From contig NC_081405.1 in the NCBI RefSeq assembly GCF_030272615.1, positions 606,117,677 through 606,179,676 on the forward strand: a stretch of DNA of 62,000 nucleotides. The letters run 5' to 3'. Origin of the DNA: Cryptomeria japonica (Eukaryota; Streptophyta; Pinopsida; Cupressales; Cupressaceae). Made by a program: the position numbers and the translations under genes. The notes under the pieces are model-generated. The model had not been told where the DNA came from, did no database searches, and was given only the letters and a program-made list of their open reading frames with translations. The first letter of the stretch is position 1, and each line of letters starts with the position of its first letter. Of the stretch, positions 11,431-23,002 are shown piece after piece.

Positions 11431-12040
11431 TGTATACACCTAAAATTATCCTAGCTTAATTAAATAAATGTTTTTTATTTATTTAAAAAAAAATCTCAAG
11501 TTAAATAAATATTTTACTTATTTGATTTATTTGGCCACACCCTTCTATTAATTAAATAAATATTTATTTATTTAATTAATTCATTATCCTTTTCTTTCCA
11601 TGATAAGTTTCATTCATGTTCTAATTTTCCTCTAACCACCACTCCAATATTTTACTATTTCCTATACCTACTCTCTAATCCTACCTGACCATTTATCATC
11701 CCACCTCTTCATCTTATCCCTCAATTTTTAGGGTGTTCTCTATAAAAGAGGCTCCTTTCTTTCTTTCCATATCAATAAAGTGCAAGTATACCTAGACTCT
11801 ATCATATTGTCACTACAACCACTATCTATTCCTCATTGAGCTCTTGTGCAAACATAAAATATGAGAGAAACCATACTATGCAAGATCAATGGAGATAGGA
11901 GGTCAATGAAGACACACCCATGGAATGTGTGAATGGTATAATTTGATTTAGTTTGTTATTTTACATGTTCATTGGTTTTATGTTGGATTTATTTGTAGGT
12001 CTAGGGTTTTGTGGTTGAAATTTATTTAGATTTACTATCA
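11431..12040 (+). mobile_element. LTR-like block, probably solo or truncated
   Basis: Begins TGTATACACCTAAAATTATCC, close to the LTR start TGTAGACACCTAAAA used (on the other strand) by elements C and D in this window. It contains AT-rich TTAATTAAATAAATATT arrays, a TATA box and an AATAAAG about 25 bp downstream, the order expected of a promoter and short R region in an LTR. The right boundary is uncertain and no second copy, primer site or target-site duplication was found. Confidence 0.45.
11741..11747 (+). promoter_or_regulatory. TATA box of the LTR-like block
   Basis: TATAAAAGAGGCTCC lies in a pyrimidine-rich setting about 310 bp from the presumed LTR start, followed by AATAAAG at about 11765. 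This is the typical core promoter arrangement of a plant LTR. Activity is not implied. Confidence 0.45.
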
Positions 12041-13432
12041 TATATAAAATTCATCTATCAAATCAATTGGAAATAAAGAGAAATATAAAATCCCTATCTA
12101 ATCAAAGAATTCTAAATAAACCAATGAAATATTGCAAACAAGCAATAGGAATGTAAAATATATCAATTCAAACTCCCTATTCCATGATCGCATATAGCTT
12201 TCATTATTCTTCTCTTCTTTGTGGTATGATGGCTCTCAGATATTGCACTGGTAACCTGCAAGTGACACAAAGATTAAAAGTTCGTGATTGTTGAAAATGG
12301 AGATTGACTGCTCAATTTATAGATTATTGGAGATAATTGATTGAAAGATGGAATAGATTGATCAAGAGGTGGAACTCAGGTGAGCTCACATGAAGATTGA
12401 TAGTTGAACTGTTGATTTAGAGATGAAACTAAATAGATTGAGTAGATTAATTGAATCAATTGATTGAGAAATAAGACGATTGAAAGATGAAAAAGGATGA
12501 TTGGAGGATAATTAATTGATGAAAAAGAAAGCTTTAAATAGAAAAAATCTAACTAGAAGATAGAAAAAGAATGATTGGAGAGAATTAAAGAAATGATGTT
12601 ATTAATCAATTAATTTAAAAGATCAATTAAAATAGATGGAATAGTTAACTGATTGAAAGCTTTTTGGAAAAAAGCAAAGTGGAAGATAGAAATAGGAATT
12701 GGAAAGATAATTGATTAATTAATTAATTCATTGAATTAATTAATCTAGCATGTGCTTGTACTTTGACTTGATTTTCAATTTAATCTTTGCATGAGATTTA
12801 ATTCAGATATTGAATTTATTTTAAATTCAATTTGTTATATATTTGGAACTTCGACTTTGATTTTCAATTTGATTTTTGAAATCATGCACATGTATTAGAA
12901 TTTAGAAGAAATAGAAGAATTAAATGAATTAAATGAGTTAAATGAAATTAGAAGAATTGGAAGACTTAATTTGTGAATTGGAATTAATTACTTAATTAAA
13001 TAATTTAAAGAAACTATTTAATTATTAGAAATATACTTTAATTAAATAATAAAGATTATTTGAATTAAAGGAATTAAAATCATAATTAATTAAACAATTA
13101 ATATTTAATTAATATTAGAAAAGGGTTAATGATTAATTGATTGACTGAATAGAGATAGAAATTGAAAATAGAATTTATTTAAATAATAAAGATTATTTAA
13201 ATTGGGGAATTAATCAGAATTAATTAAATAATAAATATTTAATTAACATTAGAAAATGGTTAAAATGATTAAATGATGATAGAATAGGAAACATAATAAT
13301 TAGTAAGATGATGAGGAAATATGAATTGAGAAGAATACAATTAATTAATTTAATTAAATAATTAAATAATTATTTAATCAATTAGATGAATAATTAGTAC
13401 ATGATCAATGAGACATTTTTTAGGTGTCTACA
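12040..13432 (-). mobile_element. 3' LTR of minus-oriented element C (Tat-like Ty3/gypsy)
   Basis: The right border is clear: on the minus strand the sequence reads purine tract, then TGTAGACACCTAAAAAATG. This is the same join as in element D at 39549/39550. The body is dominated by TTAATTAA-type AT repeats (12600-13400) like the distal part of D's LTR, and GATGGCTCTCAGATATTG (about 12226) parallels D's GGTGGCTCTCGGCTTGG. The left border is estimated from this loose alignment; the partner 5' LTR was not found. Confidence 0.5.
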
Positions 13433-13450
13433 TTTGCCCCTCTTTGAGAC
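13433..13450 (-). other. polypurine tract of element C
   Basis: On the minus strand GTCTCAAAGAGGGGCAAA directly precedes the LTR start TGTAGACACC. A purine run at this position primes plus-strand DNA synthesis in LTR retroelements and fixes the element as minus-oriented, with its internal region to the right. Confidence 0.6.
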
Positions 13451-13807
13451 AAAGTTGGAACGATATTGTTTCAAAGACAATGAAAAATTCTACCCTAGTA
13501 TGTCTTGGTATCACTGTATAGTGTAAATATGCCCTTTGGAAAAGGTGGTCGAAAAATTCGGAAATTGAGACCATATTTTCGATATCAGTATAATGAGCAA
13601 TCGTGTGAAGTTTCATGCAATTTCAAGATCATTTGAGTAGCCTACATGTTGTTTGAAGTTGGTGAGGACCATGGGCATCGAGGTGGTTAAAAACCCTAAT
13701 TTTGAGCTATAAATAGAGATTTTAGCTTTTCATTTGCTCATTTGCATTGTAGTGAGTTCGTGGAAATCCTTGCAGGTTTTGTGCTTTCCTGCAAGTATTT
13801 GATCATC

Positions 13808-16221
13808 ATGGCTGGCTATAGGGCACACATGCACTTGTTTAACTGAGTATGTTCTTATCAGAGACCTCCAAGGACTGGCGACATGGTATTTTTCTAAATT
13901 TTTCCCTGATTTTTTGCTTGTTTTTTTTTTTTCTGTTTTTCTATTTTTTTCTAGAGACCTAATTTTCAATCATTACACATTCACATGTTAGTTTTAACAC
14001 ATTAGTAGTAAGTGTTACACATTCACTCTAAATGTATCACAAAATCTTAAGTGTACCACATAGGTTGTAATTATTACGCATACGTTAATTTGTTCATGCA
14101 TTAGCTTACATGTTCACGCATAAGCATTAACTGTAATGCATAAGTGTAAATTGTAACACATAAGTGTTAAACATTACACATTCATTGTATGTTGAAGTTT
14201 TTTGTCATGCATTTGATAATTTCTTGTAATCTCGTTATCTGATATCTGACATTTTCAATATTTTCTCTGTGCAAGAGAATATTGGAGTGCTATACTGCCG
14301 ACAAAGCAGACCCAGTAGACTTGATCTTCATGCTGATTTACTTGAGGAGGAGATTGTACATATTCGACATCTTGGACTATATTATATTTTACATTTGCAA
14401 GAGGTTACGACTAACATGGCCTTGATTACAGTGTTAGTAGAGCAATGGCATTCTGAGGTGTGTTCCTTCAATCTTCCTACTTGTGAGGCATCCATTACCT
14501 TAGAGGATATATGGCGTATACTACGTATTCCTATTCATGGTGAGAGAGTTGTCAATGATCATGATGATGGCCTTGCTAGACTATGTGACCTTTTTGAGTG
14601 TGAGGAGCAGGACTTACAAATCAATTGACCTTATGATATTCCTTGGGCTCGATTGGACTATGATGATCTGACTATAATATTATGTAGTATCGTAGGTGGT
14701 TTGTTGATTCCTGATAGACAAGGTCATGGATTTCCAATTGGATGGGGAAGAGTGCTCCATGATATGATTGTTCATAGTCGAGTATATGCTTGGGGTCCAT
14801 GTCTTTTAGCCATGGTTTATTATCAGATGCACGACATTGTATACTTGGGATACCGATCTATCAGTTGCGGTGTGACATTTCTCTAGACTTGGGCATGGGA
14901 GCACATTTATATCTCAAGGCCAGTTATTCATGTTGACTTGTAGCCTGGTGAGCGTTATGTGTACAAATACACACTTGGTATTAGACACAGGCGTTCAAGA
15001 AACACCTTGTACTGGTGACATCAACTTGATATCTTGCAACATTTCATTTGGAGACCATATTTAGATTGCCTCGGTTGGGAAGATGATGCACAACACTTGC
15101 CTTTCTATAGACAACAAAGATATCTTATTGGGAGGACCATTGAGACTCAAAGGATCATTGAGATGTCTCTTCTAGGATGGGTACTCAAACAGTTTGGAGA
15201 GATATAAGTGACACCAGTTGTTACAACGTACTTTGCTCGTGTTTCTCGTGAGGTTTCTGATTGGGGTGTATGCATACAACCATATGTTACTGCTGCAGAG
15301 TTTGATGCTCTTTAGGCATTACCATGGGGTTGGAGTGTAGGTGTAGCAGATCCAGGGACTACTCCAGAGTATGATGTATGGTGGGCCAGACATAGGCCTA
15401 TTCCACTGATCGATCTGACTGTTTTGATCACACCACAATAGATATGACATCCTAGACAATGACTGAGGATTGACATGGGGGAGAGGAGGGGAGATGATAG
15501 GGAAGAGGAGGGAGGAAGAGGAGAGGAGGGTGGAGGAGATGAGGGAGGAGATGAGGACGTAGACTTTGGTGGAGTCACTGAGTCTACGAGCAGTGGAGAT
15601 GACGATGATTCTTCATAGTTATCGAGTAGTGAGGACAAGGATGATGATGATATACCAGAGCTAGAGGATGTGCCCACTACAGAAGGGGGAGGAGGATAAG
15701 GTGGTGACAAGGATGATGATGATCCACAGATTCTCAGAACATGGATTCAGAGTCTATAGGATTAGGTTTCTATACTTAGGATACGATGAGATACTAAGCG
15801 AGAGGCATTCCACATAGACTATGGTGCCTTAGAGACCGAGAGAGATCATCTCTAGAGGGAGAGAGATGAGACAGTGAGATGGTCGTAGATGATTCAGGCT
15901 GCCTATGATAAGCATTTTCTCCAGGTACTGATGCACGCAAATAGTCTGACAAACTCTACTACACTGCATAGGAGTTTTTTTATTATCGACAGCTCTACTA
16001 TGAAATTTTACCTGAGGGATAGAGAGATCCTAGCTTTAGTGAGGTTAGAGGTCATTCTGGTTCCAATAGGACTTCTACATGTAGGACCAACAGTGGTGGC
16101 ATCATGGGTCCACCTCAACATCCTGGGGCATGATCTAGTGGGCAGGATCCACCTATTGACAAAGGCAGTGTTGGTTGAGACATTTAGATCATTTTATCTG
16201 AGCCTTCGGGCTTGTTTATGA
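13808..16221 (+). pseudogene. plant mobile domain (PMD) ORF, antisense in element C
   Basis: One frame is open from 14278 to 16221 except for TAG, TGA and TAA at likely Gln/Arg codons (e.g. after LQIN, SCGVTFL, VIHVDL). It shows the plant mobile domain pattern: WHSEVCSFNLPTCEASITLE, DIWRILRIPIHGERV, then GGLLIPDRQGH, YAWGPCLLAMVYYQM and TWAWEHIYISRP, followed by a long acidic Asp/Glu/Gly/Ser tail (15470-15720). PMD proteins occur both as host genes (MAIN/MAIL type) and inside retrotransposons; I recall that Tat-lineage Ty3/gypsy elements carry such ORFs antisense between pol and the 3' LTR. Here the ORF sits next to the polypurine tract and 3' LTR, on the opposite strand, as expected. A short first exon (ATG at 13808, to 13885, containing one TGA) is likely joined to 14278 by an intron. 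Function in the element is unknown. Confidence 0.75.
13886..14277 (+). other. probable intron of the PMD ORF
   Basis: The donor GTATTTTTC follows ATG at 13883-13885 and the acceptor CTGTGCAAGAG precedes AAT at 14278. Joining keeps the frame: a 26-codon first exon ending RPPRTGDM runs into NIGVLYCRQSRPSRL. The interval is T-rich near its start and otherwise noncoding, with ACACATTAGT-like repeats (about 13970-14170). An RNA read across it would be needed for proof. Confidence 0.45.
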
Positions 16222-18921
16222 TTATTGTATTCAGACACATTATCATTTTTGAGTTATGTATATATGATATGCAGTTTTTTGGTGGCGATTTATTATGCCT
16301 TGTTTTCTAGGTATGTTGTGTGATGCAATGAGTTATGCGATGCATGTCTATATGATTTATGAATGATGTTATGGATGCAATAGTTTAATGCTTTCTATAT
16401 GATTCTATATGACTTATGAATGATGTTATCAATTCAATGGTTATTAAATGCAACTTAAAACTATATGGATGCAATTTTAACTATATGGATGCATTTTTGA
16501 AACTATATGGATGCATTTTTGTTTTTGTATGATAATGCCAGAATAATTTTTAACTCAGATATACCTTGAAGAAATGTTAGTAAGATGAAAGAAAGAAGAG
16601 ATTGATGAAAGAATAATGTTATAAAAGAATATGATTTATAAAGAAGATGGGAAATCAGAAAAATGTCAATAAACAGATGAGATGAGAATGAGAATGATTG
16701 AATCACAAACCCGTGTCATTACTTATTGCATAATATATATTCATCACTGAGCCTTATTATTGAACAATGGAGCTTAGCACATCAAGGTATAAGGAACCAA
16801 GATATAAAGATATCTCATTGAATAAACAAACATGTAGAAGACAAGGAGTGAACCCCTCCATTCTGGGAAACACACTAGGTGTCGAGGTATGTGTGGCATT
16901 TAATAGTTGAATGATCCTATCACAGACACCCACTAGAGGAATTTCCCTAGAACTTCATCGGTTCACACCACAAATAGAAAACAAAGAAAAAGGTAATTCC
17001 CATCATGGCTCCTCTAGTCACTTGTGGACATCCTTGAGTAGCATAGGAACATGATCTGTCACCAAATGATAAAAGATAAAGACTGACCTGGACAAAATTC
17101 AGTAGCTATATTGACCTTGTGCCTTCATTCTCATTTGTTTGATGTGATGTTTGATAATGTCTAATCTTAGAAAGTTGTGGAACCCGTTTAAGAATGACCT
17201 GTCTGATTTCGAGTGTATCCTCTTATGTTTAAGACAAGATAATAATCACTTGATATGGATATGATACGATTGATAAGATAGTTTGATCAGTTGATTGCAG
17301 ATGTTTGATTGGATAGTCGTATCCTTTGTTAACTTCGTGCGAAGTGTTTTCTGGATATCTGCTAGGGTATTTGTTTCTTGCGATACATTTTATTGCAAGT
17401 TTTTTTGATTCATTGATTTTCGATTTTTAGTTCTTTTCCAAGAGCTTTATCAATGTTTTTGGATTATGTGGATCGATATTTGAATATTTTTGGTTGATTT
17501 TTTCAAGACATTTTCCAGATGTTTTTAATTTTTTGATGACTCTTTCTGAATGTTTTTGGATTTTTGAAGGATTTTCTAATGTTTTTGGATTTTTGAAATA
17601 TTTTCCCAATGTTTGAATGTTTTTGATTGATTTTTTCAATATCATATTTAATTTTTAGGGCTTTTTCTGGATTTTATATGTTTTTTAGATTTTTTCTCAG
17701 TTATACCCCTAGTGTGTAGACATTTGTGACATGATGATTTGAAAAATGCATGCGGAGACAATGAATTTTTTATATGACCTATGTTAATGCAGTATGCATG
17801 TTGAAAATGTATTTCCTATTCGAACAAGGATGGCTATGTTTGTTTAGCATTTTGTAATACACCAATTGAATTGGAGGTACAAAACATTTAGTAGATAAGA
17901 GGTCAATCAATCCTTAAGGTCCCTTGGAACATCCAAATTAACACACTTAGTGACTAGGATTTACAAATGGAGACACGGAAAACTTCCCCATTGGTTCTTG
18001 AAACTTTGATCTTCTTTGGCCCATGTGTGTGCAAATGAGTTAATTCCTACTCTTGTGTTCACTAAAGATCCTTAGCATCCTATATGACTAGCTTTCTTCA
18101 CGTTTCTTAAATGTGTTTTATCAAATTCAATCAACTACCACACTATAATTTCCAAAAATATAACTCTATTAGGAACATACCTTTGTAGAAAATATGTTGT
18201 CACTGGTTCACCATAGACTCTAAGTATTGTACAATCAAAATAAAAGATCCAATCTCCCCAATTGTGAGCTATTCTCATTTTAGGGAGAATATCCTTAGGT
18301 CTTAGAAATCTCCTAAACCCTTAAACAACCACCAATCTATTGGCTCACCCAAATTATTGAGCACATTTTTCAAAAATAATTATTGAAACACATAGTAGTT
18401 AGGCCTTTCACAATGGATATCCCAAATTTAGGTCTATTCTTGGAATTTAGCATCATGTGAGGTCGCTATGAGAAAAGACTACCAAACCCTAAACATGTCA
18501 TACATAATAATATGGCATGAAATTGAGTACCACCTGAAATTCACATTTTTGAGATGTGGATATATATTTATCTTTTGACATTGATCTTGGAGATCTTGAG
18601 CTATGTCTATGATTTGTGTTCTTGAGTGTTTTGTTATTATCTACTTTAGAATGTATTTGGTTTTCTTTGTGACTTATGATGTATTTGGACCATTGGTCAT
18701 TGTTGTGATTTCATTTTATTGCGTCTATGTATTCTTTTGTGCCGAATTCCTTAAGATTGAAAGATATACTCTTACGTATGCTATTCCATGCAATGTTGAG
18801 TTGATTTATGTTAATGATATTGAGATATCATTTAATATTAATTTGAATATTAATTTAATGTGATATTGGCATTTAAAATGTATTTTTCAGATGAATTAAT
18901 GATGAGAGTATGACTTACTAG
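16222..18921 (-). mobile_element. remaining internal sequence of element C, noncoding
   Basis: No pol domain is visible on either strand. The order of features parallels the interior of element D: a GTCTGATTTCGAGTGTATCC motif (about 17202), a T-rich tract with GTTTTTGGATTTTTGAA runs (17395-17700), then a CCATGTGTGTGCAA...GACTAGCTTT block (18021-18100) matching D at about 42560-42620. C and D are therefore relatives, and C also looks non-autonomous. The right end of C is not defined; 18100-18921 is AT-rich with nothing I recognise. Confidence 0.45.
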
Positions 18922-19213
18922 TGTATGCTAGAAATATGGTGTCAACCTATGGGAGGAGAAAACAATTCAAACACACACATGAAACATTGCATTAGAGGTT
19001 AGAAATCCAAACAAAACAAAGTTAGATGAATCTAAACTCTTTAAATCATTCCATGTTCCTCTATCTCCAAGGATCTTCAAGATTCAAGGTGGCTCTCGGC
19101 TTGGAGGAGTACTTGATTCTTTAAGATGACAACCTAAAGAACGAGATTTATGATTCTAAGATCTAACTGGAATGCAACCAAGATCCTAGTGATGAATTAG
19201 ATATAAAACTATA
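18922..19213 (-). mobile_element. element D 3' LTR, segment 1 of 3
   Basis: Starts TGTATGCTAGAAATATGG and matches 47309-47600 with about 5% differences. The flank ACTAG at 18917-18921 would be the left target-site duplication. The LTR is interrupted after CTATA by the chromovirus at 19214 and resumes at 31775. Confidence 0.85.
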
Positions 19214-20865
19214 TGTAGTACCCCTTCTCGATTGGACTTATTAGACTGATATTTTGTTGTAGTTTACTTTTCAGTTGATACATTATTGCTAAACATTATT
19301 CAAACGTATTGGATATTATTTCATGTTTATCTGGATATGAGATGTATGAGTTATTTTCAGTATTTTAGTACTTTTCATTGTAGCATTTATGGATTATTGC
19401 ATGGTACTGACACTTTACTTTATCTATGCGATGTGTCATATATATGTTGCATGTCTGCGATTGTATTAGATGTAAGGGGACGATTTTCCTTCACTCACTT
19501 CGGTGAGACATGGAACGTCGAGATTCTCCTTCATCGATGTGTGTGCCGTGTATTCTATATTTATATACATGCATGTGTGATTCAATGATGCAAGATATTG
19601 TAGGTACAAGTATCGGGTAGGTATGGGGTATCGTCTCCACCTGGCTTCACAGGTCTGAGCGTGCTTTATATGTTCGATGGGAGTGGAGGAGATAGTTGTT
19701 GACCCTAATTCTTACCCTCAATCTACTCTTGTGAGTGTCTCCAGTCGATCGTCTGTTCCTTTTGTTCGGCCTTCGAGTCTTCTTGTATTTCCTCAGTTTG
19801 CATACCATAGTGGTTCAATTATTTATTTAAGTTTAAGTCATCATTTCATTGTTGGTATAAGCAATTTATACATTATTATACCTTTATGTTTTGAACTTAG
19901 CTTATTTGGTTAATTTATTAGATTTAAATCTATAGTTTTATTTTGGAAAAGTAACCATGTTTAAATCAAATGGAAAAAGTAAAATAAATTAAGTTAATTC
20001 TATTGCTTTTTGTTTAAAAAAAATAAAAACAAAAATAAAAATAAAGTTAAATTATTGATTTTCACTTTTGTTGAAAAGTTAACTAAATTTCATTATGGGA
20101 GAAATGTATTTTTTTCAAAATAAGGAAATTTCGATTTACATTGGAAGGAAAATAGAAAAAGTCAAATTGTTTATTAAATGTTTTAATGAGAAAAATATTT
20201 CAACCTAAAAGCTTAGGTTAAGATATTTTCCCTATTTATCCCTAAAAATATTTTTGAAAAAGAGGCTTGTTTTGGAAGAAAATGCTTGTTTTGGAAGGAG
20301 GGAAATTCTGGACAAATTGTTTTGAAAGGAAGATCTTGGTTTTGGTCTGTTAATTTGTTTGTAGCTTTTAATTCTTGTGATTTTGGGTAGAGTCATGCTG
20401 GCAAAATTTTGCCAAGAAATTCCCCTCACGTCTTCAATTGTAAAAAAAATAAAATAAATCCTTCTTGGTAATTTCCAAAATTGGGGAAAAATTCTGAGTT
20501 AAATTCTTCTTATTCTATTCTTGTTTTGGCAAAAATTCCAATTGGGGGATGGCAAACAATTTATTTCCCAGCCAATTTGAATTTGGGAATGAATTTGTTT
20601 GTTTTGGAAAACTAATTCCTATCTCCGTTTTGTCTCAGAGATTTTTCTTGCTGGGTAAAATTCATTACCAGTGAGTTAAATTAATATGTTGGTTTTATTC
20701 AATTTTATAAGAATTTAATTAGTTTTATTGTGTTTTATTTAATTCTGAGTTGTGCTGAACAGGGAAGTAAAATCTCTGTTAATTCATTTTTGATGAATTG
20801 AGATTTGTTTAAAAAAAAAGAAAATTTATAAAAAATTTGGAAGAATTAGAGGGGGAGGCGGAGCC

Positions 20866-20990
20866 TGCTACCCCACGGTAGCAGTGCTACCGTAAGGTAG
20901 CAGCACTGCCCCATGGCAACACCTGCTACCGTTTGGTAGTAGTGCTACCGTAAGGTAGGACTCGCTACCTTATAGTAGCAACAGGCCGCC
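20866..20990. repeat. cluster of CTACC...GGTAG palindromes in the 5' LTR
   Basis: GCTACC and GGTAGC arms recur about every 20 bp: CTACCCCACGGTAG, CTACCGTAAGGTAG, CTACCGTTTGGTAG, CTACCGTAAGGTAG and CTACCTTATAGTAG. Each can form a 5-bp stem with a 4-nt loop, and neighbouring arms can pair with each other. The cluster is strikingly GC-rich against its surroundings and is conserved in the other LTR (29667-29792). Confidence 0.85.
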
Positions 20991-21132
20991 ATGAACAAAC
21001 ACACAGCGCCCCTCCCCGTTTTGTTCTTTTTTCATATTCGTCTTTTTTTTAATATGTTTTTTTTAAGTTTAAAAAAAATTATATGTTAAAAAAAATATAA
21101 ATGTTAACTAATATAAATATTAATTAATAATA

Positions 21133-21138
<6 letters not shown>

Positions 21139-21166
<28 letters not shown>
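21139..21166. repeat. (AT)n microsatellite
   Basis: Uninterrupted TA/AT dinucleotides inside the 5' LTR. The corresponding run in the 3' LTR is at about 29959-29979, with another at about 30151-30181. Confidence 0.85.
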
Positions 21167-21170
<4 letters not shown>

Positions 21171-22853
21171 TTGTGTTATTAGTTTATATTTATATATTTT
21201 GGAAAATAAATGGGTCTAGTGAAATTTTTGGATATAAATGTGATTTTTAAAATTAGATATTATATTGAGATTAATTTATATATATATATATGTAAAATTT
21301 GGAATTAAATATAGATTATGGCTTTAGTCAATTTGGGTAAATTATAATGCAATCATAATCAAATGATTGGAGAATTAAATTTTAAATGTGGTTTCAATTA
21401 ATCTTATTAGACATGTGACTTCATCATTTCCTTATGTTAAAATAGATGTGATTTCTTTATTTCTGGAAGTGTTTATTGTAAGTATTTTATGCTGTCGACT
21501 GCTTAAAGAAAAAATTGTTTGTTTAGGATCTTGTGTTAATAATAATTGCAGTCAAGTTTAAATGTCGTTGCAATTTTGGTGAGTTGTCATTATGTCGTAT
21601 GAAGTTTACTCCCTTAGTCAGGTGTCGTTTTAACTTGGTGGATGTGTGCCATTGTGAGTCATGTTTCCAATTGGTCAATCCTAGGTTAGTGATTGTGAAC
21701 CCTTCACCTATGTTATGTGAGGACTATTTATGGCTGTCAGTTTCGCCATGGAGTTCTCATAGTGAGGTACCTTTCCTGTTAGTATCCTGGGAGAGAGAGT
21801 GGCTTTCAAGCGGGGGCCACACCCAAAGTGGATGGCAGGATAACCCCTCGAAAGTCAGTTATTAAGTGATAACCTAATAATTGATTAAGGGGCGGGTAGT
21901 TATTAATTTTAATTAAGATATTGTACCCCACACATGGTTGAGTGCTTTTATAGGCTCAAGGTGTGTGGGAAGGCCTGGAATGGCAAACCTACCACCTTGT
22001 CTTCATGAAAGGTTGGTAGGGTTTGCATGATGTGTAGATGGAGCTGGGGGTTCGGGAGAGGTTACCAGGATAACCCAAGATGGGGGTCGGGACCTATGGA
22101 GACCTACCTAGAGTAACCATCTTAAGCCATGTGATGACACTCTCTCTTTAGGGTCACTAGTGTTTTGTGAGTTGAGTCACTTGAGTTCTATAGAGTCATG
22201 TGTACTGTCATACTAGTCTTATTGCTTGCTTGAGGGTCTTATGCTATCTCCTAGAACGGTGGGGTGGTTCCATTATGGGATCACATGTTTAGGTGGTAGT
22301 GCCACTTCCCATCGGATATCTTATTTCTTACCTTCTTGCGAGGATTGGCTTCACTGTTGTTTCTTGGTTCGTGATTCTTGTATCAGCTCATGTTCGAGAT
22401 TATTGTACAGTTGTGACCATGTGGTCATTGTATTATTAAACTTTAAATTGTTCTATTGAAGCCTTGTAATTTATGGAATGTTGTAATTTAAAGTTCAGTG
22501 GGATGTATGTTATTTCAATTATCCTTCATCTTATGTATAAATGAATCATTGGAAGTATAAATATTGTAACTCTTTAAACCTATCTATTTGGAATCAGTTT
22601 TGAGTTTGAGCTAATTATCGTAATTGAATTTCTCTAATTTGGATGGATAATTGGATTAACATTGTGATGTAGTTTTAATTTAAAGTAATCTTTGTTGGTA
22701 ACCCTTTAGGATGTCATTATTAGACTTCCATTTGTGTTATTATACATGCAATGTTATAATGAATGTTCTTATCTTTTAAAAAAAAAATTGTTGCACCCTT
22801 TAGTTGCCTTGTAGTGTGGTTTTCCTTTAGGGTTTTTGGCGGGGCATTACATT

Positions 22854-22870
22854 TGGTATCAAAGCCCAAG
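22854..22870 (+). other. primer binding site, initiator-Met tRNA type
   Basis: TGGTATCAAAGCCCAAG starts two bases after the 5' LTR. It resembles the TGGTATCAGAGC start of the site complementary to the 3' end of plant initiator methionine tRNA, with one A for G. It primes minus-strand DNA synthesis in Ty3/gypsy elements. Confidence 0.85.
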
Positions 22871-23002
22871 TTTCAACACTGGGTACTCTGGGATGCAGTG
22901 AGCCCATTCAGCTTGACCTTTTGTGTAGGTCTTAGTGTTTGAATTTCCCTTGCTTTATCCTTGTCATCGATCTAAACCATTTTCTCTTTTGTAGTATTGG
23001 TC

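Larger units (their letters stand above)
19214..22851 (+). repeat. 5' LTR of chromovirus 1 (3,638 bp)
   Basis: Begins TGTAGTACCCCTTCTCG and ends GGGGCATTACA. It contains a palindrome cluster (20866-20990), an (AT)n run (21139-21166) and AT-rich blocks. It lacks about 293 bp present in the 3' LTR between TTGTT repeats, and about 50 bp of AT-rich sequence near 21260. Small ORFs within it recur in the 3' LTR at the matching places (19286/27778, 21533/30423) but look like chance frames. Confidence 0.92.

Noticed and set aside
15312-15710. 132-codon Ser/Pro-rich - strand frame
   Set aside because: Antisense of the acidic Asp/Glu/Gly/Ser tail of the plant mobile domain ORF.
18603-18863. 86-codon hydrophobic + strand frame
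   Set aside because: AT-rich chance frame; residues are those expected from T-rich codons and there is no conserved motif.
22854-22870. tRNA-like sequence TGGTATCAAAGC (also at 37795, 49777, 61170)
   Set aside because: These are retroelement primer sites next to LTRs; no cloverleaf is present, so they are not tRNA genes.
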